Below are positions 1 through 15,000 of a DNA stretch of 64,000 nucleotides, piece after piece; position 1 is the stretch's first letter, and the number at the start of each line of letters is the position of its first letter. The notes below the pieces were generated by a model. That model saw only the letters and a list, made by a program, of their open reading frames with translations. It was not told the DNA's origin and did no database searches. Location of the stretch: assembly GCF_021347895.1 (NCBI RefSeq), contig NC_067132.1:124001-188000 (forward strand), in the 5' to 3' direction. The position numbers and the translations under genes were made by a program. Source of the DNA: Acanthochromis polyacanthus (lineage: Eukaryota > Chordata > Actinopteri > Pomacentridae).

Positions 1-3000
1 TTTCAGGTTATTCAGATGTTGAAATTTGTGTGTCAACATTATGTTCTCGTTACTTCAGCCTTCATGATTTCATGCTTTCATGATGTTTCTGCTCTTATAT
101 TGCTGGTCCTGAGCTTTTTTGCGCAGTTTGGTGAAATATGCTGTACATGCAATTTCTTCAAACCAGAACACCTTAAACATCATTTGCCTTCATATAGATC
201 ACATTTCAGGTCATTCTGAAGAAGAAATTTGTGTGTCAACATTTTGTTCACGTTCATGATTTTTTCAAATGCTGCTCCAGAGTTTAAATGCACTGTTTGG
301 TCAAATATACTGTTCATGCAAATTTCTTCTAACCAGAACATCTTAAACATCACTTACCTTACTATAGATCACATTTCAGGTCATTCTGAAGAAGAAATTT
401 GTGTGTCAACATTATGTTCACGTTGCTGCAGCTTTCATGATTTTTCTGCTCTTATAATGCTGGTCCTGATCTTTTTTGCGCAGTTTGGTGAAATATCCTG
501 TCCATGCAATTTCTTGTAACCAGAACACCTTAAACATCATTTGCCTTCATATAGATCACATTTCAGGTTATTCAGATGTTGAAATTTGTGTGTCAACATT
601 ATGTTCTCGTTACTTCAGCCTTCATGATTTTTCTGCTCTTAAAATGCTGGTCCTGAGCTGTATTACACAGTTTTTTCAAATATCCTGTCCATGCTATTGC
701 TTCAAACCAGAGCATCTTAAACATCTTTTGCCTCCATAGAGCTAATATTTCAAGTCATTCCGAAGAAGGAATGTCTGTGTCAACATCATGTTTACGTTAA
801 TGCAGCATTCATGATGTTTTCAAATGCTGCTCCAGAGTTTAAATGCACAGTGTGGTCAAATATGCTGTACATTCAATTTCTTCTAACCAGAACGTCTTAA
901 ACATCATTTGCCTTCATATAGATCACATTTCAGGTCATTCTGAAGAAGAAATTTGTGTGTCAACATTATGTTCTCGTTGCTGCAGCTTTCATGATGTTTC
1001 TGCTCTTATAATGCTGGTCCTGAGCTATTTTGCGCAGTTTGGTGAAATATGCTGTACATGCAATTTCTTCAAACCAGAACACCTTAAACATCATTTACCT
1101 TCATATAGATCGCATTTCATGTCATTCTGAAGAAGAAATTTAAATGTCAACATGAATTTCACGTTAATCCAGGCAGCCTCCATGATTTTTCTGATCTTAA
1201 ATGCTGGTCCTGAGCTGTAATACACAGTTTTTACAAATATCCTGTCCATGCAATTCCTTCACACCAGAACACCTTGAACATCATTTGCCTTCATATAGAT
1301 CACATTTCAGGTCATTCTGAAGAAGAAATTTGTGTGTCAACATGATGTTCACGTTGCTGCAGCTGTCATGATTTTTCTGCTCTTATAATGCTGGTCCTGA
1401 TCTTTTTTGCGCAGTTTGGTGAAATATCTTGTCCATGCAATTCCTTCTAACCAGAACACCTTAAACATCATTTGCCTTCATATAGATCACATTTCAGGTT
1501 ATTCAGATGTTGAAATTTGTGTGTCAACATCATGTTCTCGTTACTTCAGCCTTCATGATTTTTCTGCTCTTAAAATACTGGTCCTGAGCTGTATTACACA
1601 GTTTTTTCAAATATCCTGTCCGTGCTATTGCTTCAAACCACAGCATCTTAAACATCTTTTGCCTCCATCGAGCTAATATTTCAAGTCATTCCGAAGAAGG
1701 AATGTCTGTGTCAACATCATGTTTACGTTAATGCAGCATTCATGATGTTTTCAAATGCTGCTCCAGAGTTTAAATGCACAGTGTGGTCAAATATGCTGTA
1801 CATGCAATTTCTTCTAACCAGAACATCTTAAACATCATTTTCCGTCATATAGATCACATTTCAGGTCATTCTGAAGAAGAAATTTGTGTGTCAACATTAT
1901 GTTCACGTTGCTGCAGCTTTCATGATTTTTCTGCTCTTAAATGCTGGTCCTGAGCCTTAATACACAGTTTTTCAAATATCCTGTCCATGCAATTCCTTCA
2001 AACCAGAACACCTTGAACATCATTTGCCTTCATATAGATCACATTTCAGGTTATTCAGATGTTGAAATTTGTGTGTCAACATTATGTTCTCGTTACTTCA
2101 GCCTTCATGATTTTTCTGCTCTTAAAATGCTGGTCCTGAGCTGTATTACACAGTTTTTTCAAATATCCTGTCCATGCAATTCCTTCAAACCAGATCACCT
2201 TGAACATCATTTGCCTTCATATAGATCACATTTCAGGTCATTCTGAAGAAGAAATTTGTGTGTCAACAGTATGTTCACGTTGCTGCAGCTTTCATGATTT
2301 GTCTGCTCTTATAATGCTGGTCCTGATCTTTTTTGCGCAGTTTGGTGAAATATGCTGTACATGCAATTTCTTCAAAACAGAACACCTTGAACATCATTTG
2401 CCTTCAATATCGATCGCATTTCATGTCATTCTGAAGAAGAAATTTAAATGTCAACATGAATTTCACGTTAATACAGCCAGCCTTCATGATTTTTCTGCGC
2501 TTAAAATGCTGGTCCTGAGCTGTAATGCACTGTTTCGTCAAATATGCTGTCCATGCAATTCCTTCCAACCAGAACATCTTAAACATCATTTACCTTAATA
2601 TTGATCACATTTCAAGTCATTCTGAATATGAAATTTGTGTGTCAACATTTTGTTCACGTTAATGCAGCATTCATGATTTTTTTCAAATGCTGCTCCAGAG
2701 TTTAAATGCACTGTTTGGTCAAATATACTGTTCATGCAAATTTCTTCTAACCAGAACATCTTAAACATCACTTACCTTAATATAGATCACATTTCAGGTC
2801 ATTCTGAAGAAGAAATTTGTGTGTCAACATTATGTTCACGTTGCTGCAGCTTTCATGATTTTTCTGCTCTTATAATGCTGGTCCTGATCTTTTTTGCGCA
2901 GTTTGGTGAAATATCCTGTCCATGCAATTTCTTGTAACCAGAACACCTTAAACATCATTTGCCTTCTTATAGCCTTCATTTCAAGTCATTCTGAAGAAGA

Positions 3001-6000
3001 AATTTAAATGTCAACATGAATTTCACGTTAATACAGGCAGCCTTCATGATTTTTCTGCTCTTAAATGCTGGTCCTGAGCCTTAATACACAGTTTTTCAAA
3101 TATCCTGTCCATGCAATTCCTTCAAACCAGAACCCCTTGAACATCATTTGCCTTCATATAGATCACATTTCAGGTCATTCTGAAGAAGAAATTTGTGTGT
3201 CAACATTATGTTCACGTTGCTGCAGCTTTCATGATTTGTCTGCTCTTATAATGCTGGTCCTGATCTTTTTTGCGCAGTTTGGTGAAATATGCTGTACATG
3301 CAATTTCTTCAAACCAGAACACCTTGAACATCATTTGCCTTCAATATCGATCGCATTTCATGTCATTCTGAAGAAGAAATTTAAATGTCAACATGAATTT
3401 CACGTTAATACAGCCAGCCTTCATGATTTTTCTGCGCTTAAAATGCTGGTCCTGAGCTGTAATGCACTGTTTCGTCAAATATGCTGTCCATGCAATTCCT
3501 TCCAACCAGAACATCGTAAACATCATTTACCTTAATATTGATCACATTTCAAGTCATTCTGAATATGAAATTTGTGTGTCAACATTTTGTTCACGTTAAT
3601 GCAGCATTCATGATTTTTTCAAATGCTGCTCCAGAGTTTAAATGCACTGTTAGGTCAAATATGCTGTACATGCAATTTCTTCAAACCAGAACACCTTAAA
3701 CATCATTTGCCTTCATATAGCCTTCATTTCAAGTCATTCTGAAGAAGAAATTTAAATGTCAACATGAATTTCACGTTAATACAGGCAGCCTTCATGATTT
3801 TTCTGCTCTTAAATGCTGGTCCTGAGCTGTAATGCACAGTCTGGTCAAATATGCTGTCCATGCAATTCCAGAATACCTTCAACATCATCTGCCTTCATAT
3901 AAATCACATTTCAAGTCATTCTGTGGAAGAAATTTGTGTGTCAACAGTATGTTCACATTAATGCAACCTTCATAATTTTTCTGCGCTTCAAATACTGGTC
4001 CTGAGCTGTAAAATGCACGATTTGATCAAAGACGCTGTACATGCAAGTCCTTCTACCCAGAACATCTTAAACATCATTTGCCTTCATATAGATCACATGT
4101 CAAGTCATTCTGTATATGCAATTTGTGTGTCAACATTATGTTCTCGTTGCTGCAGCTTTCATGATGTTTCTGCTCTTATAATGCTGGTCCTGAGCTATTT
4201 TGCGCAGTTTGGTGAAATATGCTGTACATGCAATTTCTTCAAACCAGAACACCTTAAACATCATTTACCTTCATATAGATCGCATTTCATGTCATTCTGA
4301 AGAAGAAATTTAAATGTCAACATGAATTTCACGTTAATACAGGCAGCCTCCATGATTTTTCTGCTCTTAAATGCTGGTCCTGAGCTGTAATACACAGTTT
4401 TTACAAATATCCTGTCCATGCAATTCCTTCAAACCAGAACACCTTGAACATCATTTGCCTTCATATAGATCACATTTCAGGTCATTCTGAAGAAGAAATT
4501 TGTGTGTCAACATTATGTTCACGTTGCTGCAGCTTTCATGATTTGTCTGCTCTTATAATGCTGGTCCTGATCTTTTTTGCGCAGTTTGGTGAAATATGCT
4601 GTACATGCAATTTCTTCAAAACAGAACACCTTGAACATCATTTGCCTTCAATATCGATCGCATTTCATGTCATTCTGAAGAAGAAATTTAAATGTCAACA
4701 TGAATTTCACGTTAATACAGCCAGCCTTCATGATTTTTCTGCGCTTAAAATGCTGGTCCTGAGCTGTAATGCACTGTTTCGTCAAATATGCTGTCCATGC
4801 AATTCCTTCCAACCAGAACATCTTAAACATCATTTACCTTAATATTGATCACATTTCAAGTCATTCTGAATATGAAATTTGTGTGTCAACATTTTGTTCA
4901 CGTTAATGCAGCATTCATGATTTTTTTCAAATGCTGCTCCACAGTTTAAATGCACTGTTTGGTCAAATATACTGTTCATGCAAATTTCTTCTAACCAGAA
5001 CATCTTAAACATCACTTACCTTAATATAGATCACATTTCAGGTCATTCTGAAGAAGAAATTTGTGTGTCAACATTATGTTCACGTTGCTGCAGCTTTCAT
5101 GATTTTTCTGCTCTTATAATGCTGGTCCTGATCTTTTTTGCGCAGTTTGGTGAAATATCCTGTCCATGCAATTTCTTGTAACCAGAACACCTTAAACATC
5201 ATTTGCCTTCATATAGATCACATTTCAGGTTATTCAGATGTTGAAATTTGTGTGTCAACATTATGTTCACGTTGCTGCAGCTTTCATGATTTTTCTGCTC
5301 TTATAATGCTGGTCCTGAGCTTTTTTGCGCAGTTTGGTGAAATATGCTGTACATGCAATTTCTTCAAACCAGAACACCTTAAACATCATTTGCCTTCTTA
5401 TAGCCTTCATTTCAAGTCATTCTGAAGAAGAAATTTAAATGTCAACATGAATTTCACGTTAATGCAGGCAGCCTTCATGATTTTTCTGCTCTTAAATGCT
5501 GGTCCTGAGCCTTAATACACAGTTTTTTCAAATATCCTGTCCATGCAATTCCTTCAAACCAGAACCCCTTGAACATCATTTGCCTTCATATAGATCACAT
5601 TTCAGGTCATTCTGAAGAAGAAATTTGTGTGTCAACATTATGTTCACGTTGCTGCAGCTTTCATGATTTGTCTGCTCTTATAATGCTGGTCCTGATCTTT
5701 TTTGCGCAGTTTGGTGAAATATGCTGTACATGCAATTTCTTCAAACCAGAACACCTTGAACATCATTTGCCTTCAATATCGATCGCATTTCATGTCATTC
5801 TGAAGAAGAAATTTAAATGTCAACATGAATTTCACCTTAATACAGCCAGCCTTCATGATTTTTCTGCGCTTAAAATGCTGGTCCTGAGCTGTAATGCACT
5901 GTTTCGTCAAATATGCTGTCCATGCAATTCCTTCCAACCAGAACATCGTAAACATCATTTACCTTAATATTGATCACATTTCAAGTCATTCTGAATATGA

Positions 6001-9000
6001 AATTTGTGTGTCAACATTTTGTTCACGTTAATGCAGCATTCATGATTTTTTCAAATGCTGCTCCAGAGTTTAAATGCACTGTTTGGTCAAATATGCTGTC
6101 CATGCAATTCCTTCCAACCAGAACATCGTAAACATCATTTACCTTAATATTGATCACATTTCAAGTCATTCTGAATATGAAATTTGTGTGTCAACATTAT
6201 GTTCACGTTGCTGCAGCTTTCATGATTTTTCTGCTCTTATAATGCTGGTCCTGATCTTTTTTGCGCAGTTTGGTGAAATATCCTGTCCATGCAATTTCTT
6301 GTAACCAGAACATCTTAAACATCATTTGCCTTCATATAGATCACATGTCAAGTCATTCTGTATATGCAATTTGTGTGTCAACATTATGTTCTCGTTGCTG
6401 CAGCTTTCATGATGTTTCTGCTCTTATAATGCTGGTCCTGAGCTATTTTGCGCAGTTTGGTGAAATATGCTGTACATGCAATTTCTTCAAACCAGAACAC
6501 CTTAAACATCATTTACCTTCATATAGATCGCATTTCATGTCATTCTGAAGAAGAAATTTAAATGTCAACATGAATTTCACGTTAATACAGGCAGCCTCCA
6601 TGATTTTTCTGCTCTTAAATGCTGGTCCTGAGCTGTAATACACAGTTTTTACAAATATCCTGTCCATGCAATTCCTTCAAACCAGAACACCTTGAACATC
6701 ATTTGCCTTCATATAGATCACATTTCAGGTCATTCTGAAGAAGAAATTTGTGTGTCAACATGATGTTCACGTTGCTGCAGCTTTCATGATTTTTCTGCTC
6801 TTATAATGCTGGTCCTGATCTTTTTTGCGCAGTTTGGTGAAATATCTTGTCCATGCAATTCCTTCTAACCAGAACACCTTGAACATCATTTGCTTTCAAT
6901 ATCAATCGCATTTCATGTCATTCTGAAGAAGAAATATAAATGTCAACATGAATTTCACGTTAATACAGCCAGCCTTCATGATTTTTCTGCGCTTAAAATG
7001 CTGGTCCTGAGCTGTAATGCACTGTTTCGTCAAATATGCTGTCTATGCAATTCCTTCCAACCAGAACATCTTAAACATCATTTACCTTAATATTGATCAC
7101 ATTTCAAGTCATTCTGAATATGAAATTTGTGTGTCAACATTTTGTTCACGTTAATGCAGCATTCATGATTTTTTCAAATGCTGCTCCAGAGTTTAAATGC
7201 ACTGTTTGGTCAAATATACTGTTCATGCAAATTTCTTCTAACCAGAACATCTTAAACATCACTTACCTTAATATAGATCACATTTCAGGTCATTCTGAAG
7301 AAGAAATTTGTGTGTCAACATTATGTTCACGTTGCTGCAGTTTTCATGATTTTTCTGCTCTTATAATGCTGGTCCTGATCTTTTTTGCGCAGTTTGGTGA
7401 AATATCCTGTCCATGCAATTTCTTGTAACCAGAACACCTTAAACATCATTTGCCTTCATATAGATCACATTTCAGGTTATTCAGATGTTGAAATTTGTGT
7501 GTCAACATTATGTTCTCGTTACTTCAGCCTTCATGATTTGTCTGCTCTTAAAATGCTGGTCCTGATCTTTTTTGCGCAGTTTGGTGAAATATGCTGTACA
7601 TGCAATTTCTTCAAACCAGAACACCTTAAACATCATTTGCCGTCATATAGCCTTCATTTCATGTCATTCTGAAGAAGAAATTTAAATGTCATCATGACTT
7701 TCACGTTAATACAGCCAGCCTTCATGATTTTTCTGGGCTTAAAATGCTGTTCCTGAGCTGTAATGCACTGTTTCGTCAAATATGCTGTCCATGCAATTCC
7801 TTCTAACCAGAACATCTTAAACATCATTTACCTTAATATTGATCACATTTCAAGTCATTCTGAATATGAAATTTGTGTGTCAACATTTTGTTCACATTAA
7901 TGCAGCATTCATGATGTTTTCAAATGCTGCTCCAGAGTTAAAATGCACACTGTGGTCAAATATGCTGTACATTCAATTTCTTCTAACCAGAACACCTTCA
8001 ACATCATTTGCCTTCATATAGATCACATTTCAGGTTATTCAGATGTTGAAATTTGTGTGTCAACATTATGTTCTCGTTACTTCAGCCTTCATGATTTTTC
8101 TGCTCTTAAAATGCTGGTTCTGAGCTGTAATACACAGTTTTTTAAAATATCCTTTCCATGCAATTTCTTGTAACCAGAACACCTTAAACATCATTTGCCG
8201 TCATATAGATCGCATTTCATGTCATTCTGAAGAAGAAATTTAAATGTCATCATGACTTTCACGTTAATACAGCCAGCCTTCATGATTTTTCTGCGCTTAA
8301 AATGCTGTTCCTGAGCTGTAATGCACTGTTTCGTCAAATATGCTGTCCATGCAATTCCTTCTAACCAGAACATCTTAAACATCATTTACCTTAATATTGA
8401 TCACATTTCAAGTCATTCTGAATATGAAATTTGTGTGTCAACATTTTGTTCACGTTAATGCAGGATTCATGATTTTTTCAAATGCTGCTCCAGAGTTTAA
8501 ATGCACTGTTTGGTCAAATATACTGTTCATGCAAATTTCTTCTAACCAGAACATCTTAAACATCATTTGACTTCATATAGATCACATTTCAGGTCATTCT
8601 GAAGAAGAAATTTGTGTGTCAACATTATGTTCACGTTACTTCAGCCTTCATGATTTTTCTGCTCTTAAAATGCTGGTTCTGAGCTGTAATACACAGTTTT
8701 TTAAAATATCCTTTCCATGCAATTTCTTGTAACCAGAACACCTTAAACATCATTTGCCTTCATATAGATCACATTTCAGGTTATTCAGATGTTGAAATTT
8801 GTGTGTCAACATTATGTTCTCGTTACTTCAGCCTTCATGATTTTTCTGCTCTTAAAATGCTGGTCCTGAGCTGTATTACACAGTTTTTTCAAATATCCTG
8901 TCCATGCTATTGCTTCAAACCAGAGCATCTTAAACATCTTTTGCCTCCATAGAGCTAATATTTCAAGTCATTCCGAAGAAGGAATGTCTGTGTCAACATC

Positions 9001-12000
9001 ATGTTTACGTTAATGCAGCATTCATGATGTTTTCAAATGCTGCTCCAGAGTTTAAATGCACAGTTTGGTCAAATATGCTGTACATGCAATTTCGTCAAAC
9101 CAGAACACCTTAAAAATCATTTGCCTTCATATAGCCTTCATTTCATGTCATTCTGAAGAAGAAATTTGTGTGTCAACATTTTGTTCACGTTACTTCAGCC
9201 TTCATGATTTTTCTGCTCTTAAAATGCTGGTTCTGAGCTGTGATACACAGTTTTTTAAAATATCCTTTCCATGCAATTTCTTGTAACCAGAACACCTTAA
9301 ACATCATTTGCCTTCATATAGATCACATTTCAGGTTATTCAGATGTTGAAATTTGTGTGTCAACATTATGTTCTCGTTACTTCAGCCTTCATGATTTTTC
9401 TGCCCTTAAAATGCTGGTCCTGAGCTGTATTACACAGTTTTTTCAAATATCCTGTCCATGCTATTGCTTCAAACCAGAGCATCTTAAACATCTTTTGCCT
9501 CCATAGAGCTAATATTTCAAGTCATTCCGAAGAAGGAATGTCTGTGTCAACATCATGTTTACGTTAATGCAGCATTCATGATGTTTTCAAATGCTGCTCC
9601 AGAGTTTAAATGCACAGTGTGGTCAAATATGCTGTACATTCAATTTCTTCCAACCAGAACGTCTTGAACATCATTTGTCTTCATATAGATCACATTTCAG
9701 GTCATTCTGAAGAAGAAATTTGTGTGTCAACATTATGTTCACGTTGCTGCAGCTTTCATGATGTTTCTGCTCTTATATTGCTGGTCCTGAGCTTTTTTGC
9801 GCAGTTTGGTGAAATATGCTGTACATGCAATTTCTTCAAACCAGAACACCTTAAACATCATTTGCCGTCATATAGATCGCATTTCATGTCGTTCTGAAGA
9901 AGAAATTTAAATGTCAACATGAATTTCACGTTAATACAGCCAGCCTTCATGATTTTTCTGCGCTTAAAATGCTGGTCCTGAGCTGTAATGCACAGTCTGG
10001 TCAAATATGCTGTCCATGCAATTCCAGAATACCTTCAACATCATCTGCCTTCATATAAATCACATTTCAAGTCATTCTGTGGAAGAAATTTGTGTGTCAA
10101 CAGTATGTTCACATTAATGCAACCTTCATAATTTTTCTGCGCTTCAAATACTGGTCCTGAGCTGTAAAATGCACGATTTGATCAAAGACGCTGTACATGC
10201 AAGTCCTTCTACCCAGAACATCTTAAACATCATTTGCCTTCATATAGATCACATGTCAAGTCATTCTGTATATGCAATTTGTGTGTCAACATTATGTTCA
10301 CGTTAATGCAGCATTCATGATTTTTTCAAATGCTGCTCCAGAGTTTAAATGCACAGTTTGGTCAAATATGCTGTACATGCAATTTCTTCAAACCAGAACA
10401 CCTTAAACATCATTTGCCTTCATATAGCCTTCATTTCATGTCATTCTGAAGAAGAAATTTAAATGTCAACATGAATTTCACGTTAATACAGCCAGCCTTC
10501 ATGATTTTTCTGCTCTTAAATGCTGGTCCTGAGCTGTAATACACAGTTTTTTCAAATATCCTGTCCATGCAATTCCTTCAAACCAGAACACCTTGAACAT
10601 CATTTGCCTTCATATAGATCACATTTCAGGTCATTCTGAAGAAGAAATTTGTGTGTCAACATTATGTTCACGTTGCTGCAGCTTTCATGATTTGTCTGCT
10701 CTTATAATGCTCGTCCTGATCTTTTTTGCGCAGTTTGGTGAAATATGCTGTACATGCAATTTCTTCAAACCAGAACACCTTAAACATCATTTGCCGTCAT
10801 ATAGATCGCATTTCATTTCATTCTGAAGAAGAAATTTAAATGTCATCATGACTTTCACGTTAATACAGCCAACCTTCATGATTTTTCTGCGCTTAAAATG
10901 CTGTTCCTGAGCTGTAATGCACTGTTTCGTCAAATATGCTGTCCATGCAATTCCTTCTAACCAGAACATCTTAAACATCATTTACCTTAATATTGATCAC
11001 ATTTCAAGTCATTCTGAATATGAAATTTGTGTGTCAACATTTTGTTCACGTTAATGCAGCATTCATGATTTTTTCAAATGCTGCTCCAGAGTTTAAATGC
11101 ACTGTTTGGTCAAATATACTGTTCATGCAAATTTCTTCTAACCAGAACGTCTTAAACATCATTTAACTTCATATAGATCACATTTCAGGTCATTCTGAAG
11201 AAGAAATTTGTGTGTCAACATTATGTTCACGTTACTTCAGCCTTCATGATTTTTCTGCTCTTAAAATGCTGGTTCTGAGCTGTAATACACAGTTTTTTCA
11301 AATATCCTTTCCATGCAATTTCTTGTAACCAGAACACCTTAAACATCATTTGCCTTCATATAGATCACATTTCAGGTTATTCAGATGTTGAAATTTGTGT
11401 GTCAACATTATGTTCTCGTTACTTCAGCCTTCATGATTTTTCTGCTCTTAAAATGCTGGTCCTGAGCTGTATTACACAGTTTTTTCAAATATCCTGTCCA
11501 TGCTATTGCTTCAAACCAGAGCATCTTAAGCATCTTTTGCCTCCATAGAGCTAATATTTCAAGTCATTCCGAAGAAGGAATGTCTGTGTCAACATCATGT
11601 TTACGTTAATGCAGCATTCATGATGTTTTCAAATGCTGCTCCAGAGTTTAAATGCACAGTGTGGTCAAATATGCTGTACATTCAATTTCTTCTAACCAGA
11701 ACGTCTTAAACATCATTTGCCTTCATATAGATCACATTTCAGGTCATTCTGAAGAAGAAATTTGTGTGTCAACATTATGTTCTCGTTGCTGCAGCTTTCA
11801 TGATGTTTCTGCTCTTATAATGCTGGTCCTGAGCTATTTTGCGCAGTTTGGTGAAATATGCTGTACATGCAATTTCTTCACACCAGAACACCTTAAACAT
11901 CATTTACCTTCATATAGATCGCATTTCATGTCATTCTGAAGAAGAAATTTAAATGTCAACATGAATTTCACGTTAATACAGCCAGCCTTCATGATTTTTC

Positions 12001-15000
12001 TGCGCTTAAAATGCTGGTCCTGAGCTGTAGTGCACAGTCTGGTCAAATATGCTGTCCATGCAATTCCAGAATACCTTCAACATCATCTGCCTTCATATAA
12101 ATCACATTTCAAGTCATTCTGTGGAAGAAATTTGTGTGTCAACAGTATGTTCACATTAATGCAGCCTTCATAATTTTTCTGCGCTTCAAATACTGGTCCT
12201 GAGCTGTAAAATGCACGATTTGATCAAAGACGCTGTACATGCAATTCCTTCTAACCAGAACATCTTAAACATCATTTGCCTTCATATAGATCACATGTCA
12301 AGTCATTCTGAATATGCAATTTGTGTGTCAACATTATGTTCACGTTAATGCAGCATTCATGATTTTTTCAAATGCTGCTCCAGAGTTTAAATGCACAGTT
12401 TGGTCAAATATGCTGTACATGCAATTTCGTCAAACCAGAACACCTTAAAAATGATTTGCCTTCATATAGCCTTCATTTCATGTCATTCTGAAGAAGAAAT
12501 TTAAATGTCAACATGAATTTCACGTTAATACAGGCAGCCTTCATGATTTTTCTGCTCTTAAATGCTGGTTCTGAGCTGTAATACACAGTTTTTTAAAATA
12601 TCCTTTCCATGCAATTTCTTGTAACCAGAACACCTTAAACATCATTTGCCTTCATATAGGTCACATTTCAGGTTATTCAGATGTTGAAATTTGTGTGTCA
12701 ACATTATGTTCTCGTTACTTCAGCCTTCATGATTTTTCTGCTCTTAAAATGCTGGTCCTGAGCTGTATTACACAGTTTTTTCAAATATCCTGTCCATGCT
12801 ATTGCTTCAAACCAGAGCATCTTAAACATCTTTTGCCTCCATAGAGCTAATATTTCAAGTCATTCCGAAGAAGGAATGTCTGTGTCAACATCATGTTTAC
12901 GTTAATGCAGCATTCATGATGTTTTCAAATGCTGCTCCAGAGTTTAAATGCACAGTGTGGTCAAATATGCTGTACATTCAATTTCTTCCAACCAGAACGT
13001 CTTAAACATCATTTGCCTTCATATAGATCACATTTCAGGTCATTCTGAAGAAGAAATTTGTGTGTCAACATTATGTTCACGTTACTTCAGCCTTCATGAT
13101 TTTTCTGCTCTTAAAATGCTGGTTCTGAGCTGTAATACACAGTTTTTTAAAATATCCTTTCCATGCAATTTCTTGTAACCAGAACACCTTAAACATCATT
13201 TGCCTTCATATAGATCACATTTCAGGTTATTCAGATGTTGAAATTTGTGTGTCAACATTATGTTCACGTTGCTGCAGCTTTCATGATGTTTCTGCTCTTA
13301 TAATGCTGGTCCTGAGCTATTTTGCGCAGTTTGGTGAAATATGCTGTACATGCAATTTCTTCACACCAGAACACCTTAAACATCATTTACCTTCATATAG
13401 ATCGCATTTCATGTCATTCTGAAGAAGAAATTTAAATGTCAACATGAATTTCACGTTAATACAGCCAGCCTTCATGATTTTTCTGCGCTTAAAATGCTGG
13501 TCCTGAGCTGTAGTGCACAGTCTGGTCAAATATGCTGTCCATGCAATTCCAGAATACCTTCAACATCATCTGCCTTCATATAAATCACATTTCAAGTCAT
13601 TCTGTGGAAGAAATTTGTGTGTCAACAGTATGTTCACATTAATGCAACCTTCATAATTTTTCTGCGCTTCAAATACTGGTCCTGAGCTGTAAAATGCACG
13701 ATTTGATCAAAGACGCTGTACATGCAAGTCCTTCTAACCAGAACATCTTAAACATCATTTGCCTTCATATAGATCACATGTCAAGTCATTCTGAAGATGC
13801 AATTTGTGTGTCAACATTATGTTCACGGTAATGCAGCATTCATGATTTTTTCAAATGCTGCTCCAGAGTTTAAATGCACAGTTTGGTCAAATATGCTGTA
13901 CATGCAATTTCGTCAAACCAGAACACCTTAAAAATCATTTGCCTTCATATAGCCTTCATTTCATGTCATTCTGAAGAAGAAATTTAAATGTCAACATGAA
14001 TTTCACGTTAATACAGCCAGCCTTCATGATTTTTCTGCTCTTAAATGCTGGTCCTGAGCTGTAATACACAGTTTTTTCAAATATCCTGTCCATGCAATTC
14101 CTTCAAACCAGAACACCTTGAACATCATTTGCCTTCATGTAGATCACATTTCAGGTCATTCTGAAGAAGAAATTTGTGTGTCAACATTATGTTCACGTTG
14201 CTGCAGCTTTCATGATTTGTCTGCTCTTATAATGCTGGTCCTGATCTTTTTTGCGCAGTTTGGTGAAATATGCTGTACATGCAATTTCTTCAAACCAGAA
14301 CACCTTGAACATCATTTGCCTTCAATATCGATCGCATTTCATGTCATTCTGAAGAAGAAATTTAAATGTCAACATGAATTTCACGTTAATACAGCCAGCC
14401 TTCATGATTTTTCTGCGCTTAAAATGCTGGTCCTGAGCTGTAATGCACTGTTTGGTCAAATATGCTCTCCATGCAATTCCTTCCAACCAGAACATCTTAA
14501 CCATCATTTACCTTAATATACATCACATTTCAAGTCATTCTGAATATGAAATTTGTGTGTCAACAGTATGTTCACATAACTTCAGCCTTCATGATTTTTC
14601 TGCGCTTAAAATGCTGGTCCTGGCTGTATTACACAGTTTTTTCAAATATCCTGTCCATGCTATTGCTTCAAACCAGAGCATCTTAAACATGTTTTGCCTC
14701 CATAGAGCTAATATTTCAAGTCATTCCGAAGAAGGAATGTCTGTGTCAACATCATGTTTACGTTAATGCAGCATTCATGATGTTTTCAAATGCTGCTCCA
14801 GAGTTTAAATGCACAGTTTGGTCAGATATGCTGTACATGCAATTTCTTCTAACCAGAACATCTTAAACATCATTTGCCTTCATATAGATCACATTTCATG
14901 TCATTCTGAAGAAGAAATTTAAATGTCAACATGAATTTCACGTTAATACAGCCAGCCTTCATAATTTTTCTGCGCTTAAAATGTTGTTCCTGAGCTGTAA

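Noticed and set aside
2200..2598. Recurrent 60-156-codon open frames in the satellite (for example a 132-codon frame repeated at 4444, 5569, 14118, 16728, 23685, 35938, 43086 and 50594)
   Set aside because: They follow the 187-bp repeat, which is not a multiple of three, so successive monomers are read in different frames. They start at arbitrary ATG or TTG codons, exist on both strands and resemble no protein.
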